Assembly: GCF_000372525.1 (NCBI RefSeq)
Contig: NZ_AQUR01000088.1
Location: 57,678 to 115,216 of the forward strand
DNA from: Cupriavidus neocaledonicus
Lineage (GTDB): Bacteria; Pseudomonadota; Gammaproteobacteria; Burkholderiales; Burkholderiaceae
Length of the DNA: 57,539 nucleotides
Reading direction: 5' to 3'
Shown: in pieces, positions 8,465 through 19,125 of the stretch
How positions within the stretch are numbered: the stretch's first letter is position 1
Layout of the letters: each line of letters starts with the position of its first letter
Made by a program: the position numbers and the translations under genes
The notes under the pieces: generated by a model
Database searches by the model: none
Seen by the model: only the letters and a program-made list of their open reading frames with translations
Told to the model about the DNA's origin: nothing

Positions 8465-8961
8465 CGCTGCTGACACTGGTTGTAGCGCGCGCCCGCAACG
8501 GCACCATCGGCCGCGACAACACGCTGCCGTGGCGCCTGCCGGAAGACCTGGCGCACTTCAAGCGCACCACCATGGGCGCGCCCGTGATCATGGGGCGCAA
8601 GACCTGGGATTCGATCGGCCGCCCGCTGCCAGGCCGGCGCAATATCGTGGTCAGCCGCAACCCCGACCTGCGCCTCGAAGGGGCCGAGGTGGCGCCCTCG
8701 CTGCAAGACGCCCAGCGCCTGTGCATAGGCGCCGAGCAGATCTTTTTGATCGGCGGCGCGCAGCTGTATGCCGAGGCCATGCCGTGCGCGGACCGGCTGG
8801 TGGTGACCGAGATCGATGCCGACGTGGAGGGCGACGCCTTCTTCCCCGAGATCGATCGCACCCAATGGATCGAAACCGCGCGCGAGACCCACCATTCGGC
8901 AGCGAACGGCTTCGACTACGCCTTCGTCACCTACGAGCGGCCGCCTTCGGAAGAATCGTGA
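8461..8961 (+). CDS. folA: Dihydrofolate reductase
   Basis: 166 residues. Shows [17 protein letters not shown] (substrate loop), [16 protein letters not shown] (NADPH site) and FLIGGAQLY. Reduces dihydrofolate to tetrahydrofolate. Starts at 8461 inside the thyA stop (4-nt overlap), so translation is probably coupled. Followed by a strong terminator. Confidence 0.96.
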   Translation: MTLLTLVVARARNGTIGRDNTLPWRLPEDLAHFKRTTMGAPVIMGRKTWDSIGRPLPGRRNIVVSRNPDLRLEGAEVAPSLQDAQRLCIGAEQIFLIGGAQLYAEAMPCADRLVVTEIDADVEGDAFFPEIDRTQWIETARETHHSAANGFDYAFVTYERPPSEES

Positions 8962-8976
8962 CCGGCGCTTGAATTG

Positions 8977-9008
8977 AAAAAAGCGGGCCCTGGCCCGCTT
9001 TTTTTTTG
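8977..9008 (+). terminator. Terminator after thyA-folA
   Basis: Stem AAAGCGGGCC/GGCCCGCTTT with a CT loop, flanked by A and T runs. Probably bidirectional, also ending pmbA from the other side. Confidence 0.8.
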
Positions 9009-9022
9009 GAGGTCGATGCCGC

Positions 9023-10390
9023 TCAGTTGCCCGCGATGGTCATCTGCTCGAGCAGGATCGAGCCGGTTTCCTTGGTGCCGCGTACCAGCGCATCCGCGCC
9101 GATCGCGACGATCTGCCGGAACATCTCGGCCATATTGCCGGCGATGGTGATTTCCTCGACCGGATACTGGATCACGCCGTTCTCGACCCAGTAGCCCGAC
9201 GCGCCGCGCGAATAGTCGCCGGTCACGTAGTTGACGCCCTGCCCCATCAGCTCGGTCACCAGCAGGCCGGTGCCAAGCTTGCGCAGCATGGCGGGGAAGT
9301 CGTCGCCGGGCTGGGTCAGGCTGCTCGACAGCGTCAGGTTGTGCGAGCCGCCGGCGTTGCCGGTGGTCTGCATGCCCAGCTTGCGCGCCGAATAAGTGGA
9401 GAGGAAGTAGCCCTGCACCACGCCATCCTTGACCACGTCGCGCTCGCGCGTGCGCACGCCCTCTTCGTCGAACGGGGCGCTGCCCATCGCGCCGGGGACA
9501 TGCGGCTGCTCGTGGATCTGCACATGCGGGGCGAACACGGCCTGGCCCAGCGAATCGCACAGGAAAGTGGACTTGCGGTACAGCGCGCCACCCGACACCG
9601 CCTGCACGAAGGCGCCCAGCAGGCCCGCGGCCAGCGGCGCCTCGAACAGCACCGGGCAGCGGCGCGTCGACAGCTTGCGCGCCTGCAGCCGCGCCAGCGC
9701 GCGTTCGGCGGCGTAGCGGCCGATGTCCTCGGGCGCGGCCAGCGCCAGCGGCGAGCGCTTGGATGAATACCAGTCGTCGCGCTGCATGCCGCTGCCGCTG
9801 CCGGCGATCGGCGCGCACGAGATGAAATGGCGCGAATACGGATAGCCGCCGGTGAAGCCGCGCGTGGTCGCGAGCACGAACTGCGAATGCTGGGCGGAGA
9901 CGCTGGCGCCGTCGCTGTTGCGGATGCGCGGCGATACCGCGAAGGCCGCGGCCTCGGCGCGGGTGGCGATGTCGATCGCGGCTTCGGCGTCGAGCGCCCA
10001 CGGGTGGAACAGGTCCAGGTCCTGCGGCGCGCGCTCGAGCAGTTCCTCTTCGGCGAGGCCGGCGCAGTCGTCCTCGGCGGTGAAGCGGGCGATGTTGTAG
10101 GCCGCCTCGGCAGTGGCGCGCAACGCGGCCGGCGAGAAGTCCGAGGTGCTGGCGTTGCCGCGGCGCTTGCCGATCATCACCGTGACGCCGACCACCTTGT
10201 CGCGGTTCTGCTCGATGGTTTCCACCTGGCCCTTGCGCACCGACACCGACAGGCCGCTGCCTTCGGAGATCTCGGTGGCGGCGTCGGTTGCGCCCAGTTC
10301 GCGTGCCACCCGCAGCACATCGGCGGCCATCTCGCTGAGCTGGGCCTGGGTGTAGGTGAAATGCGCGGTCTGTTCGGCGATCTGGTCCAT
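9023..10390 (-). CDS. pmbA: TldE/PmbA-type metalloprotease subunit
   Basis: 455 residues, full length for PmbA/TldE, with the family GNAGGSHNLTLS block and the C-terminal TGDYSRGASGYWVENG segment. With TldD it forms a heterodimeric zinc protease that in E. coli matures microcin B17 and degrades CcdA. TldD itself is not in the window. Divergent from yjgA (49-bp spacer). A peptide-processing protease is of interest beside the leader-peptide cluster at 20-999, but pmbA is a core gene in these bacteria. Confidence 0.93.
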   Translation of the reverse strand: MDQIAEQTAHFTYTQAQLSEMAADVLRVARELGATDAATEISEGSGLSVSVRKGQVETIEQNRDKVVGVTVMIGKRRGNASTSDFSPAALRATAEAAYNIARFTAEDDCAGLAEEELLERAPQDLDLFHPWALDAEAAIDIATRAEAAAFAVSPRIRNSDGASVSAQHSQFVLATTRGFTGGYPYSRHFISCAPIAGSGSGMQRDDWYSSKRSPLALAAPEDIGRYAAERALARLQARKLSTRRCPVLFEAPLAAGLLGAFVQAVSGGALYRKSTFLCDSLGQAVFAPHVQIHEQPHVPGAMGSAPFDEEGVRTRERDVVKDGVVQGYFLSTYSARKLGMQTTGNAGGSHNLTLSSSLTQPGDDFPAMLRKLGTGLLVTELMGQGVNYVTGDYSRGASGYWVENGVIQYPVEEITIAGNMAEMFRQIVAIGADALVRGTKETGSILLEQMTIAGN

Positions 10391-10439
10391 GCTGGGCGGG
10401 TGTCATCAAAAGTCCAAGCGGCAATCATAGCAAGATAAA

Positions 10440-11063
10440 ATGCCGGGCATGACGCGAAATTCCCGTAACTCCCAAGGTGCGCGCTTTCCCGGAGGCTTTG
10501 CCCCCGAGCCGGAAGACGACGAACCGAAAAGCAAGTCGCAGCGCAAGCGCGACATGACCGCCCTGCAGGACCTCGGCGCCGAGCTCGAGGCGCTGGCCAA
10601 GGACCGCCTGGCGCGCGTGCCGATGCCCGAGGCGCTCGCCGACGCCATCCACCAGGCGCGCCGCATCACCAGCCATGAAGGCAAGCGCCGCCAGATGCAG
10701 TACGTCGGCAAGGTCATGCGCGGCCTCGAGGACGAAGAAGTCGAGGTGATCCGGCAAGCGCTGGAGGGCTTCAAGGGCACCAGCAAGGCCGAAACCGCCC
10801 GCATGCATCTGATCGAGCGCTGGCGCGAGCTGCTGCTGGCCGACGACGCGGCGCTGACACGCTTCCTCGGCGAGCATCCCGGCATCGACGTGCAGGCGCT
10901 GCGCAACACCATCCGCAACGCGCGCAAGGAAAAAGAACTGGGCAAGCCGCCGCGCTATTTCCGCGAGCTGTTCCAGGCAATCAAGACGGCGCTGGACCTG
11001 AAGGACGGCAAGGGCCGCGCCACCGAGGCACCCACCCCCGACCATCCGGAGCCCGAGGCATGA
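10440..11063 (+). CDS. yjgA: Ribosome-associated protein YjgA (DarP), DUF615 family
   Basis: 207 residues with a highly charged helical body ([15 protein letters not shown], then [15 protein letters not shown]), typical of DUF615. It binds pre-50S particles in E. coli. The start may be 10440 or the second Met at 10449; neither has a strong ribosome site. Its stop overlaps the mog start (ATGA). Confidence 0.9.
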   Translation: MPGMTRNSRNSQGARFPGGFAPEPEDDEPKSKSQRKRDMTALQDLGAELEALAKDRLARVPMPEALADAIHQARRITSHEGKRRQMQYVGKVMRGLEDEEVEVIRQALEGFKGTSKAETARMHLIERWRELLLADDAALTRFLGEHPGIDVQALRNTIRNARKEKELGKPPRYFRELFQAIKTALDLKDGKGRATEAPTPDHPEPEA

Positions 11064-11698
11064 CCCAGACCACCCAGCCGGTTGTCCGCCACCATCCCGA
11101 CGAACTCGTCGTCGGCTTTGTTTCGATCTCGGACCGCGCCTCGGCCGGCACCTACCAGGACGAGGGCATCCCGGCGCTGCGCGACTGGTTCGGGCGCACG
11201 CTGACCTCGCCCTGGCAGGCGGTGGAGCGCCTGATCCCGGACGAGCAGGCGCAGATCTCGCGCACGCTGATCGAGCTGGTCGACGTGGCCGGCTGCGACC
11301 TGGTGCTGACCACCGGCGGCACCGGCCCGGCGCGCCGCGACGTGACGCCCGAGGCCACGCTGGCGGTGGCCACCAAGGAAATGCCGGGCTTCGGCGAACA
11401 GATGCGCCAGATCAGCCTGCATTTCGTGCCGACCGCGATCCTGTCGCGCCAGGTGGCGGTGGTGCGCGAGACCGCCAGCCGCGCGGCGCTGATCATCAAC
11501 CTGCCCGGCCAGCCGCGCGCCATCCGCGAAACCCTGGAAGGCCTGCGCGACGCCGACGGCAAGCCGGTGGTGCCAGGCATCTTTGCCGCGGTGCCGTATT
11601 GCATCGACCTGATCGGCGGCCCGTACATGGAAACCGACGAGGCCGTCGTCAAGGCCTGGCGTCCCAAGAACGCCGTGCGCGCCAGGCCCGCGGCCTGA
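11060..11698 (+). CDS. mog: Molybdopterin adenylyltransferase
   Basis: 212 residues with the MoCF signature [16 protein letters not shown] and the downstream [10 protein letters not shown] loop. Adenylates molybdopterin before molybdate insertion. Overlaps yjgA by 4 nt. Slightly longer than MogA of E. coli (about 195 residues). Confidence 0.92.
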   Translation: MTQTTQPVVRHHPDELVVGFVSISDRASAGTYQDEGIPALRDWFGRTLTSPWQAVERLIPDEQAQISRTLIELVDVAGCDLVLTTGGTGPARRDVTPEATLAVATKEMPGFGEQMRQISLHFVPTAILSRQVAVVRETASRAALIINLPGQPRAIRETLEGLRDADGKPVVPGIFAAVPYCIDLIGGPYMETDEAVVKAWRPKNAVRARPAA

Positions 11699-11743
11699 TC
11701 CGCACGGCCCGCCCGCCGGCGCGCGCCGCGCGGGCATGCCGCC

Positions 11744-12625
11744 TCAGCGCAGCCCGAGGTACAGCCCGACCGGCACGAACACCACCGCGGCGATATTGCC
11801 GAGCAGCACGATCGACGCGACCTGGTCCGGCTCCTGCCGGAAGTGGTCCGCCACCAGGAAATTCAGCACCGCCGGCGGCAACGCCGCGAACACGAACAGC
11901 AGGCCGCGCTGCAGCCCGGTCAGCGGCACCCACTGCGCCAGCGCCAGCGCCACCGCGATGCCCGCCAGCGGGCACACCGCCGCGCCGACCAGTCCCATGC
12001 CCCAGTTGCGCAGGCTTACATCCTTCATGCGCACGCCCAGCGCAAACAGCATCAGCGGCACGGTGGCATCGCCCAGCAGCTTGACCGACTGGTAGACCGG
12101 GTCCGGCAGCGTGAACCACGGCCGCGCCAGCGCCAGCGCCACGCCCGCCACGGTGGCCAGCACCATCGGGTTACGGGCGATCTGCGCCAGCGACGCATGC
12201 CGGTTGACGATCTTCATGCCGAGGGTGAAGTGCATCAGGTTCGACGCCGCGAACAGCGCCACCGCCGGCGCCAGCCCGGCCGGGCCGAAGGCGAACACGG
12301 ACAGCGGCAAACCCATGTTGCCGCAGTTGTTGAACATCATCGGCGGCACGAAGGTGCGCGGATCGACCTTCATCCACCGCGCCAGCCCCCACGCCAGCAC
12401 GCCCGAGCCCAGCACCACCGCCACCGCGCAACCCAGCAGCACCAGCTGGTCGGCCAGCACGAAGTCCTTGCTGACGAAGGCCGACACCACCAGCAGCGGC
12501 GCGATCACGTCCAGCGTGGCGCGGTTGATGCCCGCCATGTCCGGATGGGCCTTGCGCCCGTACAGCCACCCGACCAGGATGATCAGGATGACCGGCGTGA
12601 TGATGGAGACGATGCGCTCGAGCAT
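11744..12625 (-). CDS. AEC-family (auxin efflux carrier type) membrane transporter
   Basis: 293 residues from the Met at 12625; a Met six codons upstream (12643) is possible. About ten hydrophobic segments in two five-helix halves, with FNNCGNMGLPL and LMLFALGVRM resembling the broken helices of the family. Substrate cannot be read from sequence; relatives export small organic anions. Lies downstream of orn on the same strand. Confidence 0.85.
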   Translation of the reverse strand: MLERIVSIITPVILIILVGWLYGRKAHPDMAGINRATLDVIAPLLVVSAFVSKDFVLADQLVLLGCAVAVVLGSGVLAWGLARWMKVDPRTFVPPMMFNNCGNMGLPLSVFAFGPAGLAPAVALFAASNLMHFTLGMKIVNRHASLAQIARNPMVLATVAGVALALARPWFTLPDPVYQSVKLLGDATVPLMLFALGVRMKDVSLRNWGMGLVGAAVCPLAGIAVALALAQWVPLTGLQRGLLFVFAALPPAVLNFLVADHFRQEPDQVASIVLLGNIAAVVFVPVGLYLGLR

Positions 12626-12706
12626 GGGCGGGCGGACGGGCAACGCGCCGCCTGCACGGGACGGCGCGCCGGGAATGGTGATGGGCTGGCGGGAGCCGCG
12701 CTCCGC

Positions 12707-13333
12707 TTACTGCGCCGGCGTGCCGGCGGCCGGGGCCTCGCCGGCGGGCGCTGCGCCGGGCGCGGCGTGGCGGATAAAGTGGGTGCGGTAGTAGCGCAGT
12801 TCTTCCACCGACTCCAGGATGTCGGCCAGCGCCGTGTGCAGCTGGCGCTTGACGAAGCCCTTGTGGATGGCCGGCTCCCAGCGCTTGCACAGCTCCTTGA
12901 GCGTGGACACGTCAAGGTTGCGGTAGTGGAAGAAGGCCTCCAGCTTGGGCATGTAGCGCGCCATGAAGCGGCGGTCCTGGCAGATCGAGTTGCCGCACAT
13001 CGGCGACTTGCCCGCCGGCACCCAGCGCTTGAGGAAGGCCAGCAGCTCGGCCTCGGCCTGTTCTTCGGTCAGGGTCGAGGCCTTGACCTTGTCGATCAGG
13101 CCCGAGCGGCCGTGGGTGCCCTTGTTCCAGTTGTCCATGCCGTCGAGCACGGCATCGCTCTGGTGGATCACCAGCACCGGACCTTCGGCCAGGATATTGA
13201 GTTCGGAGTCGGTAATCACCACCGCCACTTCGATGATGCGGTCGGTATCCGGCTGCAGGCCGGTCATTTCCATGTCCAGCCAGATCAGGTTGTTTTCGCT
13301 TTTAACGGATTTGGCGGCGGCTTGGCTTGTCAT
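12707..13333 (-). CDS. orn: Oligoribonuclease (3'-5' exoribonuclease, DEDDh)
   Basis: 208 residues from the ATG at 13333. Exo I is [11 protein letters not shown] (D20, E22), with later DEDDh residues in the [10 protein letters not shown] and LHTALADI blocks. Degrades 2-5-nt RNA and pGpG. The last 25 residues are an Ala/Pro/Gly-rich extension not present in E. coli Orn. Divergent from the M48 protease gene. Confidence 0.95.
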   Translation of the reverse strand: MTSQAAAKSVKSENNLIWLDMEMTGLQPDTDRIIEVAVVITDSELNILAEGPVLVIHQSDAVLDGMDNWNKGTHGRSGLIDKVKASTLTEEQAEAELLAFLKRWVPAGKSPMCGNSICQDRRFMARYMPKLEAFFHYRNLDVSTLKELCKRWEPAIHKGFVKRQLHTALADILESVEELRYYRTHFIRHAAPGAAPAGEAPAAGTPAQ

Positions 13334-13395
13334 CGGGACTGCGGGAGATAGGGATTTGGGGAAAGCGGCCGCGGCGGCGCCGGGCGCGAACAATT

Positions 13396-13401
13396 TATAA
13401 T
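13396..13401 (+). promoter_or_regulatory. -10-like box in the orn/M48 divergent spacer
   Basis: TATAAT with no clear -35 on either strand. It could serve the M48 gene (150 nt downstream); the reverse strand also reads TATAAA for orn. Confidence 0.3.
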
Positions 13402-13551
13402 TCTCGCATATCCGTCCGGGATGGCTGACCGCGCACCAGCGCGGCGCCGTTTCCGGAATTCCCGGACCGCCGCCTGCCCCACCCCGCGGCGCGGTCCCCA
13501 CGGGCACCCGTCCAGCAACGCCGGGCGCCCGCACCCACAAGGCGCTTGCCG

Positions 13552-14799
13552 ATGTTCACGATTGTCTTTCTCGCCGCCCTGGTGCTGATGGTGCTGACCA
13601 AGCTGTGGCTGGCCGCGCGCCAGGTGCGCCATGTCGCGCAGCACCGCCATGCCGTGCCGGCGCGCTTTGCCGACACCATCAGCCTGGCCTCGCACCAGAA
13701 GGCCGCCGACTACACCATCGCCCGCACACGGCTGTCGATGCTCGAAGTGCTGGCCGGCGCCGCGGTGCTGATTGCCTTCACCATGCTGGGCGGGCTGCAG
13801 TGGCTCAACCAGTTCTGGCTGGGCGTATTCGGCCCGGGCTATGCCTACGGCGTGGCGCTGGTGGCCAGCGTGGCGCTGATCGGCGGCCTGGTCGACCTGC
13901 CGTTCTCGCTGTACGGCCAGTTCGGCATCGAGCAGCGCTTCGGCTTCAACAAGATGACCTTCGGCCTGTGGCTGGCCGACCTGCTCAAGATGCTGCTGGT
14001 GGCGAGCGCGCTGGGCCTGCCGCTGCTGCTGGCGGTGCTGTGGCTGATGGATCGCGCCGGTTCGCTGTGGTGGGTGTGGACCTGGCTGGTGTGGATGGCC
14101 TTCAACCTGTTCCTGCTGGTGGTGTTCCCGACCTTTATCGCGCCGCTGTTCAACAAGTTCGAGCCGCTCGACGACGCCTCGCTGCGCCAGCGCATCGAGA
14201 GCCTGATGCAGCGTTGCGGCTTTGCCAGCAAGGGGCTGTTCGTGATGGACGGCAGCAAGCGCAGCGCGCACGGCAATGCGTACTTCACCGGCTTCGGCGC
14301 CGCCAAGCGCATCGTCTTCTTCGACACGCTGCTGTCGCGCCTGTCGGGCGACGAGATCGAGGCGGTGCTGGCGCACGAGCTGGGCCATTTCAAGCGCCGC
14401 CACGTGGCCAAGCGCATCGCCGTAACCTTCGCGCTGAGCCTGGTGTTCCTAGCGCTGCTGGGCTGGCTGGCCACGCGCAGCTGGTTCTACACCGGGCTCG
14501 GGGTGGCACCCAACCTGGGCGTGTCCAACAGCGCGCTGGCGCTGGTGCTGTTCTTCCTGACGCTGCCGGTCTTCACCTTCCTGCTGGGGCCGCTGTCGAG
14601 CCAGTCGTCGCGCCGCCATGAATTCGAGGCCGATGCCTTCGCCGCCGACCAGACCAACGCCAGCCACCTGGTGTCGGCGCTGGTGAAGCTGTACAAGGAC
14701 AACGCCTCGACGCTGACGCCCGACCCGCTCTACAGCGCCTTCTACTACTCGCATCCGCCCGCGGCGCAGCGGATCGACCGCCTGCTGGCGCACGCATGA
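13552..14799 (+). CDS. M48-family integral membrane zinc metalloprotease (Ste24/HtpX type)
   Basis: 415 residues from the ATG at 13552. Several N-terminal membrane segments, the zinc motif HELGH at 275-279 and a downstream EFEADAFA glutamate, as in CAAX/Ste24 endopeptidases. Probably membrane-protein quality control. The stop overlaps rsgA (ATGA), so the two are coupled. Confidence 0.92.
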   Translation: MFTIVFLAALVLMVLTKLWLAARQVRHVAQHRHAVPARFADTISLASHQKAADYTIARTRLSMLEVLAGAAVLIAFTMLGGLQWLNQFWLGVFGPGYAYGVALVASVALIGGLVDLPFSLYGQFGIEQRFGFNKMTFGLWLADLLKMLLVASALGLPLLLAVLWLMDRAGSLWWVWTWLVWMAFNLFLLVVFPTFIAPLFNKFEPLDDASLRQRIESLMQRCGFASKGLFVMDGSKRSAHGNAYFTGFGAAKRIVFFDTLLSRLSGDEIEAVLAHELGHFKRRHVAKRIAVTFALSLVFLALLGWLATRSWFYTGLGVAPNLGVSNSALALVLFFLTLPVFTFLLGPLSSQSSRRHEFEADAFAADQTNASHLVSALVKLYKDNASTLTPDPLYSAFYYSHPPAAQRIDRLLAHA

Positions 14800-15767
14800 G
14801 CCGCGCCACGCGTCACCGCAACGCCGGCGGCGGCACCCACGCCGGCACCCCCACGGAATCCGCGCTAATCGTCGCCGCCCATGGCCGCCACTACGTGGTC
14901 GAGCTGGCCGACGGCGCGCGCATGCACGCCTTCCCGCGCGGCAAGAAGAGCGACTGCGCGGTGGGCGACCACGTCAGCGTCGAGCGCGCCGCCGCCGACC
15001 AGTGCGTGATCACCGGGGTTTCGCCGCGCAAGAACCTGCTGCACCGCTCGGACCAGTTCAAGTCCAAGCTGCTCGCCGCCAATATCGACCAGGTCATCAT
15101 CGTGCTGGCCACCGAGCCGGGCTTTTCCGAAGACCTGCTCGGCCGCGCACTGGTATCGGCCGAGGCGCTCGGGATCCGGCCGCTGGTGGTGCTCAACAAG
15201 ACCGACCTGCCCGAGCGCCTGGAAGAGGCGCGCGGCCGCCTGGCGCTGTACCGCGGGCTGGGCTACGACACGCTGGAACTGTCGGTGCGCGCCGATCCGG
15301 CGCAGGCGCTGGCCGCGCTGCGGCCGCGCGTGGCGGGACTGGCCAGCATCCTGATCGGCCAGTCGGGCATGGGCAAGTCGTCGCTGCTGAACCTGCTGAT
15401 CCCGGGCGTCGATGCGCAGACCCGCGAGATCTCGGCCAAGCTCGATTCCGGCAAGCACACCACCACCTTCACCCGGCTCTACCACCTGCCCGCGGACTGG
15501 GGTACCGTCGAGGGCCGCCAGGGGGCGCTGATCGATTCGCCGGGCTTCCAGGAATTCGGCCTCTACCATCTCAGCGAGGGCATGCTGGAACGCGCCTTCC
15601 CCGAGTTCCGCCCGCTGCTGACCGCGTGCCGCTTCTACAATTGCCACCACGTCAACGAGCCCGGCTGCGGCGTGCTGGCCGCGGTGGCCTCCGGCGACAT
15701 CTCGGAACGCCGGCACCAGCTCTACACGCAGCTGTTGCACGAATCCAGCCAGCAGAAGCCGTGGTAA
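14796..15767 (+). CDS. rsgA: Ribosome small-subunit-dependent GTPase A
   Basis: 323 residues. Circularly permuted GTPase: NKTD (G4) comes before the P-loop GQSGMGKS at 188-195, followed by DSPGF (G3), and a C-terminal zinc knuckle in the [14 protein letters not shown] segment. Acts in late 30S maturation. Overlaps the M48 gene by 4 nt. Confidence 0.95.
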   Translation: MSRATRHRNAGGGTHAGTPTESALIVAAHGRHYVVELADGARMHAFPRGKKSDCAVGDHVSVERAAADQCVITGVSPRKNLLHRSDQFKSKLLAANIDQVIIVLATEPGFSEDLLGRALVSAEALGIRPLVVLNKTDLPERLEEARGRLALYRGLGYDTLELSVRADPAQALAALRPRVAGLASILIGQSGMGKSSLLNLLIPGVDAQTREISAKLDSGKHTTTFTRLYHLPADWGTVEGRQGALIDSPGFQEFGLYHLSEGMLERAFPEFRPLLTACRFYNCHHVNEPGCGVLAAVASGDISERRHQLYTQLLHESSQQKPW

Positions 15768-15799
15768 GGTAAGCGCACCTGGGTTCCCGGTGCGCTGCC

Positions 15800-16105
15800 A
15801 TGAAACTGCTGCTGTCCGCCACGTCCCTCGTCCACGCCGCCCATTGCCGCAACGTGCTGCGCGCGGCCGGCATCCGGGCGGAACTGCGCAATACCTGGCT
15901 GGCCGGCGCGACCGGCGAGATCCCGTTTCGCGAGAGCGCGCCGCAGGTGTGGCTGGTCGATGACGAGATGGAGGCGCAGGCGTGGGCGGTGCTCAATGCC
16001 GCGGCCAACCCGGTACCGGGGCCCAGCTGGCAATGCGGGCATTGCGGCGAATGGCACGAGGCGCAGTTCGGCGCGTGCTGGCGCTGCGGGGCGGCCCGCG
16101 ACTGA
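15800..16105 (+). CDS. DUF2007-type small protein with C-terminal zinc ribbon
   Basis: 101 residues. Residues 1-70 match the DUF2007 fold (LLSATSLVHAAHCRNVLRAAGI then WLVDDEMEAQAW), annotated as putative signal-transducing. Residues about 78-98 hold two CxxC pairs (CGHC and CWRC), a probable zinc ribbon. Lies 32 bp after rsgA. Function unknown. Confidence 0.75.
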   Translation: MKLLLSATSLVHAAHCRNVLRAAGIRAELRNTWLAGATGEIPFRESAPQVWLVDDEMEAQAWAVLNAAANPVPGPSWQCGHCGEWHEAQFGACWRCGAARD

Positions 16106-16147
16106 CCTGGCCGGATCAACTGGCCGCGCTTGCCGGCCAGGCGCCGC

Positions 16148-17152
16148 TCACCCCACCCACAGCGCCAGCGACACCATCGCCAGCAGCAGCATCCACAACA
16201 CCACCGCGCGCCACACCAGGCCCACGGCGGACTGCAGCGTGCGCACGCCGGGCTCGGTGCCGAACTCGGGCGGCGCCGGTTCCGGGCCGCCGTTGGCGCC
16301 GTCGGCGTCCTCCATGCCGGGCGCGTAGTCCACCGCCGGGCCGGCCACGCTGGTGCGCAGCACCACCGTGGAATCGTCCTCGGCCAGCGGCGTGCCCAGG
16401 CGCACGCCCAGCGCGCCGCCGCCGCTCGCCAGCAGGATGCCGTTGACGGCATCGTTCCACTTGCGCGCATGGTTGCGCCAGGCGTAGACCGCGTCCTCGA
16501 AATTGCCGACGATGGCAAAGCCGATCGAGGTCAGCCGCGACGGGATCCAGTCCAGCAGGTAGAAGGCGCGCGCGGCGAAGCGGCCCAGCGCCGGGCTGCG
16601 CTCGGTCGACGGCAGGTTCCAGTGGCGGCCCAGGTATTCGGCGGTGCGGTACAGCACCACGCCGCCGGGGCCGACCGGCACCAGGAACCAGAAGAACACG
16701 CCGAACACATGCCGGTGCACGGCGATGATCGCCGCTTCCAGCGTGTGGCGCACGATTTCGGACACCGGCATCTCGACCGTGTCGAGCCCGGTCCACTCGT
16801 GCAGCAGCGTGCGCGCGGTATGGAGGTCGTCGCGGTTGAGCGCCTCGTGGATGTCGGTGAAGTAGTGGCTGAACTGGCGGAAGCCCAGCGTCATGTACAG
16901 CACCAGCACGTTCCACGCGAGCGTCAGCGCCACGCTGATCGACGCCAGCAGGTAGTGCACCACGATCACTGCCAGCGTCAGCGGCAGCACCACGGTCAGC
17001 CATGCCAGCGCGGCATCGCGTGGGCGGCCGGTGTCGAAGGCGTGCTCGGCGCGGTCGCCGAGCGCGCGCACGATCTCGTAGATCGGGTTGTTGCGGCCCA
17101 GGGCGCGGAACTGCTCGGCAATCAGCGCCAGGAGAATGGAAACAAAGGTCAT
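16148..17152 (-). CDS. CobD/CbiB-family membrane protein
   Basis: 334 residues from the ATG at 17152. Multiple membrane segments, a DIHEALNRDDLHTAR loop, and a C-terminal hydrophobic helix. CbiB proteins make adenosylcobinamide-phosphate, but no other cobalamin gene is nearby, and this stand-alone lineage may have another role (it also resembles AmpE-like proteins). Confidence 0.75.
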   Translation of the reverse strand: MTFVSILLALIAEQFRALGRNNPIYEIVRALGDRAEHAFDTGRPRDAALAWLTVVLPLTLAVIVVHYLLASISVALTLAWNVLVLYMTLGFRQFSHYFTDIHEALNRDDLHTARTLLHEWTGLDTVEMPVSEIVRHTLEAAIIAVHRHVFGVFFWFLVPVGPGGVVLYRTAEYLGRHWNLPSTERSPALGRFAARAFYLLDWIPSRLTSIGFAIVGNFEDAVYAWRNHARKWNDAVNGILLASGGGALGVRLGTPLAEDDSTVVLRTSVAGPAVDYAPGMEDADGANGGPEPAPPEFGTEPGVRTLQSAVGLVWRAVVLWMLLLAMVSLALWVG

Positions 17153-17295
17153 CTTGGTACGGGGTGCTCCAAGGGCACGCCGGCCCGTTCGGGCCGGCCG
17201 GCGCGACTGGCCAGCGATGTGCCGGCGCAGGCGCAATGCATAGCGAGAAGATAGCACAGCGCTACGCGCGGGCACCCCGGCGCGCCGCGCAAAAG

Positions 17296-17323
17296 CGAAA
17301 GCCCGCCATGCGGCGGGCTTTCG
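17296..17323. terminator. Hairpin between pirin and CobD/CbiB-like genes
   Basis: Perfect 12-bp stem CGAAAGCCCGCC/GGCGGGCTTTCG with loop ATGC. Lies just past the pirin stop (minus strand), probably its terminator. Confidence 0.6.
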
Positions 17324-17343
17324 GCATGGGACTGCCAGCGCTG

Positions 17344-18042
17344 TCAGGGCAGGTCGAATACCAGCACCTCGGCGCCGTCGCCACCGGACAGCGAGATCTC
17401 GGCCACCTCTTCCAGCCTGGCCGCGTCACCGGCCTCGAGCGCCTTGCCGTTGACCGTGACCCGGCCGCGCGCCACGTGCACGTAGGCGCGGCGGCCCGGC
17501 GCCAGCGCCAGCGTGGCGGCCTCGTCGCCGTCGAACAGGCCGGCGTAGAGCCGGATGTCCTGGTGCACCAGCACCGAGCCGTCGGCGCCGTCGGCGCTGG
17601 CCACCAGGCGCAGCTTGCCGCGCTTGTCGGCCGCGTCGAAGTGCTTTTCCTCGTAGCCGGGGTCGATGCCGTTCTCGGCCGGCACGATCCAGATCTGCAG
17701 GAAATGGGTGGTGTCGTGCGCGGCGTGGTTGTATTCCGAATGGCGCACGCCGGTGCCGGCGCTCATGCGCTGCACGTCGCCCGGGCGGATCACGCTGCCG
17801 TTGCCCATGCTGTCCTTGTGCGCCAGCTCGCCTTCCAGCACGTAGCTGATGATTTCCATGTCGCGGTGGCCATGGGTGCCAAAGCCCATGCCCGGCGCGA
17901 CGCGGTCTTCATTGATCACGCGCAGCGGCCCGAACTGCACATGCTGCGGGTCGTAGTAGTCGGCGAACGAGAACGAATGATAGGACTTCAGCCAGCCGTG
18001 ATCGGCGTACCCACGCTCTGCGGACTTTCTGATTTCAATCAT
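17344..18042 (-). CDS. Pirin-family bicupin protein
   Basis: 232 residues, the size of YhhW-type pirins. The metal-binding cupin motif GFGTHGHRDMEIISYVLEG is complete and VRHSEYNH supplies further ligands. YhhW acts as a quercetin 2,3-dioxygenase in vitro; the physiological role is unclear. Divergent from a LysR gene 152 bp away, which probably regulates it. Confidence 0.9.
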   Translation of the reverse strand: MIEIRKSAERGYADHGWLKSYHSFSFADYYDPQHVQFGPLRVINEDRVAPGMGFGTHGHRDMEIISYVLEGELAHKDSMGNGSVIRPGDVQRMSAGTGVRHSEYNHAAHDTTHFLQIWIVPAENGIDPGYEEKHFDAADKRGKLRLVASADGADGSVLVHQDIRLYAGLFDGDEAATLALAPGRRAYVHVARGRVTVNGKALEAGDAARLEEVAEISLSGGDGAEVLVFDLP

Positions 18043-18194
18043 TTTGATGGCCCTCCTTGAGCCTTGTCGCCGACAGCACCGTCTGGATAACCGTGTCGCG
18101 GCATACGTTTTCGCTTTGGATGCTAGGCAGTTTAGGCCTTCAGGCGTATATTTACGGGGATCGCCTTAGAAGCAGTCATTCAGAATTTCTGAAC

Positions 18195-19115
18195 ATGGCC
18201 CTCTCGCTAGAATCCCTCGAAGTCCTGGACGCCATCGAACGCAAGGGCAGCTTTGCTGCAGCCGCGCACGAGATGGGCAAGGTTCCCTCCGCGCTGACCT
18301 ACGTGGTGCGCAAGCTGGAAGAAGACCTCGATGTGCTGCTGTTCGACCGGCGCCGCCATCGCGCCGAGCTGACGCCCGCCGGCCGCGCCCTGCTCGACGA
18401 GGGCCGCCACCTGCTGCACGCCGCCGACGACCTGGCGCGGCGCGTCAAGCGCCTGGCCACCGGCTGGGAGGCCACCCTCACCATCGTGGTCGACGACCTG
18501 ATCAACTTCCGCGCGCTGCTGCCGGTCATCCACGATTTCTATGCCGAGAACACAGCGACCCGGCTGCGCTTTTCCAAGGAAGTGCTGGGCGGCGCGTGGG
18601 ACGCGCTGGTGAGCAACCGCGCCGACCTGGTGATCGGCGGCGCCTACGACGCGCCCAGCACGCAGGGCTTCCAGATCCGGCCGCTGGGCTCGATGCCGTT
18701 CGTGTTCGCCGTGGCCGCGCATCATCCGCTCGCCACCGAGGAAGGCCCGCTCACCACCATCCAGATCGCCAAACACCGCATCGTCGCGGTGGGCGACACC
18801 TCGCGCAACCTGCCGGCCCGCACCCATGGCGTGCTGGCCGGCCAGGACGTGCTGGTGGTGCCGACCATGCGCGACAAGCTCGAAGCGCAGATCCGCGGCC
18901 TCGGCTGCGGCTGGCTGCCGGCGCCGATGGCGCAGCCGCATATCGAGAGCGGCGTGCTGCAGGCGCGCGAAACCGTCGAGGTGCGCGCCCCGGGCAACTT
19001 CAAGGTGGCCTGGCGCACCAGCAACCGCGGCAAGGCGCTGCAGTGGTGGGCCGGCAAGCTGGAAGACCCGCGCCTGGCGCAGGTGCTGCTGCAACAGCCC
19101 GACTTCGCCGGCTGA
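18195..19115 (+). CDS. LysR-family transcriptional regulator
   Basis: 306 residues from the ATG at 18195. The N-terminal winged HTH runs through [19 protein letters not shown] and [14 protein letters not shown]; the rest is the effector domain. Divergent from the pirin gene, and the 152-bp spacer is the likely operator. Effector unknown. Confidence 0.9.
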   Translation: MALSLESLEVLDAIERKGSFAAAAHEMGKVPSALTYVVRKLEEDLDVLLFDRRRHRAELTPAGRALLDEGRHLLHAADDLARRVKRLATGWEATLTIVVDDLINFRALLPVIHDFYAENTATRLRFSKEVLGGAWDALVSNRADLVIGGAYDAPSTQGFQIRPLGSMPFVFAVAAHHPLATEEGPLTTIQIAKHRIVAVGDTSRNLPARTHGVLAGQDVLVVPTMRDKLEAQIRGLGCGWLPAPMAQPHIESGVLQARETVEVRAPGNFKVAWRTSNRGKALQWWAGKLEDPRLAQVLLQQPDFAG

Positions 19116-19125
19116 GGGTGGGCTG

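Noticed and set aside
9023..10390. PmbA as dedicated processing protease for the leader peptides
   Set aside because: PmbA/TldE is a core gene of the lineage 8 kb away; GG leaders are normally cut by C39 domains.
16148..17152. Cobalamin biosynthesis locus
   Set aside because: Only one CobD/CbiB-like gene, no other cob genes nearby.
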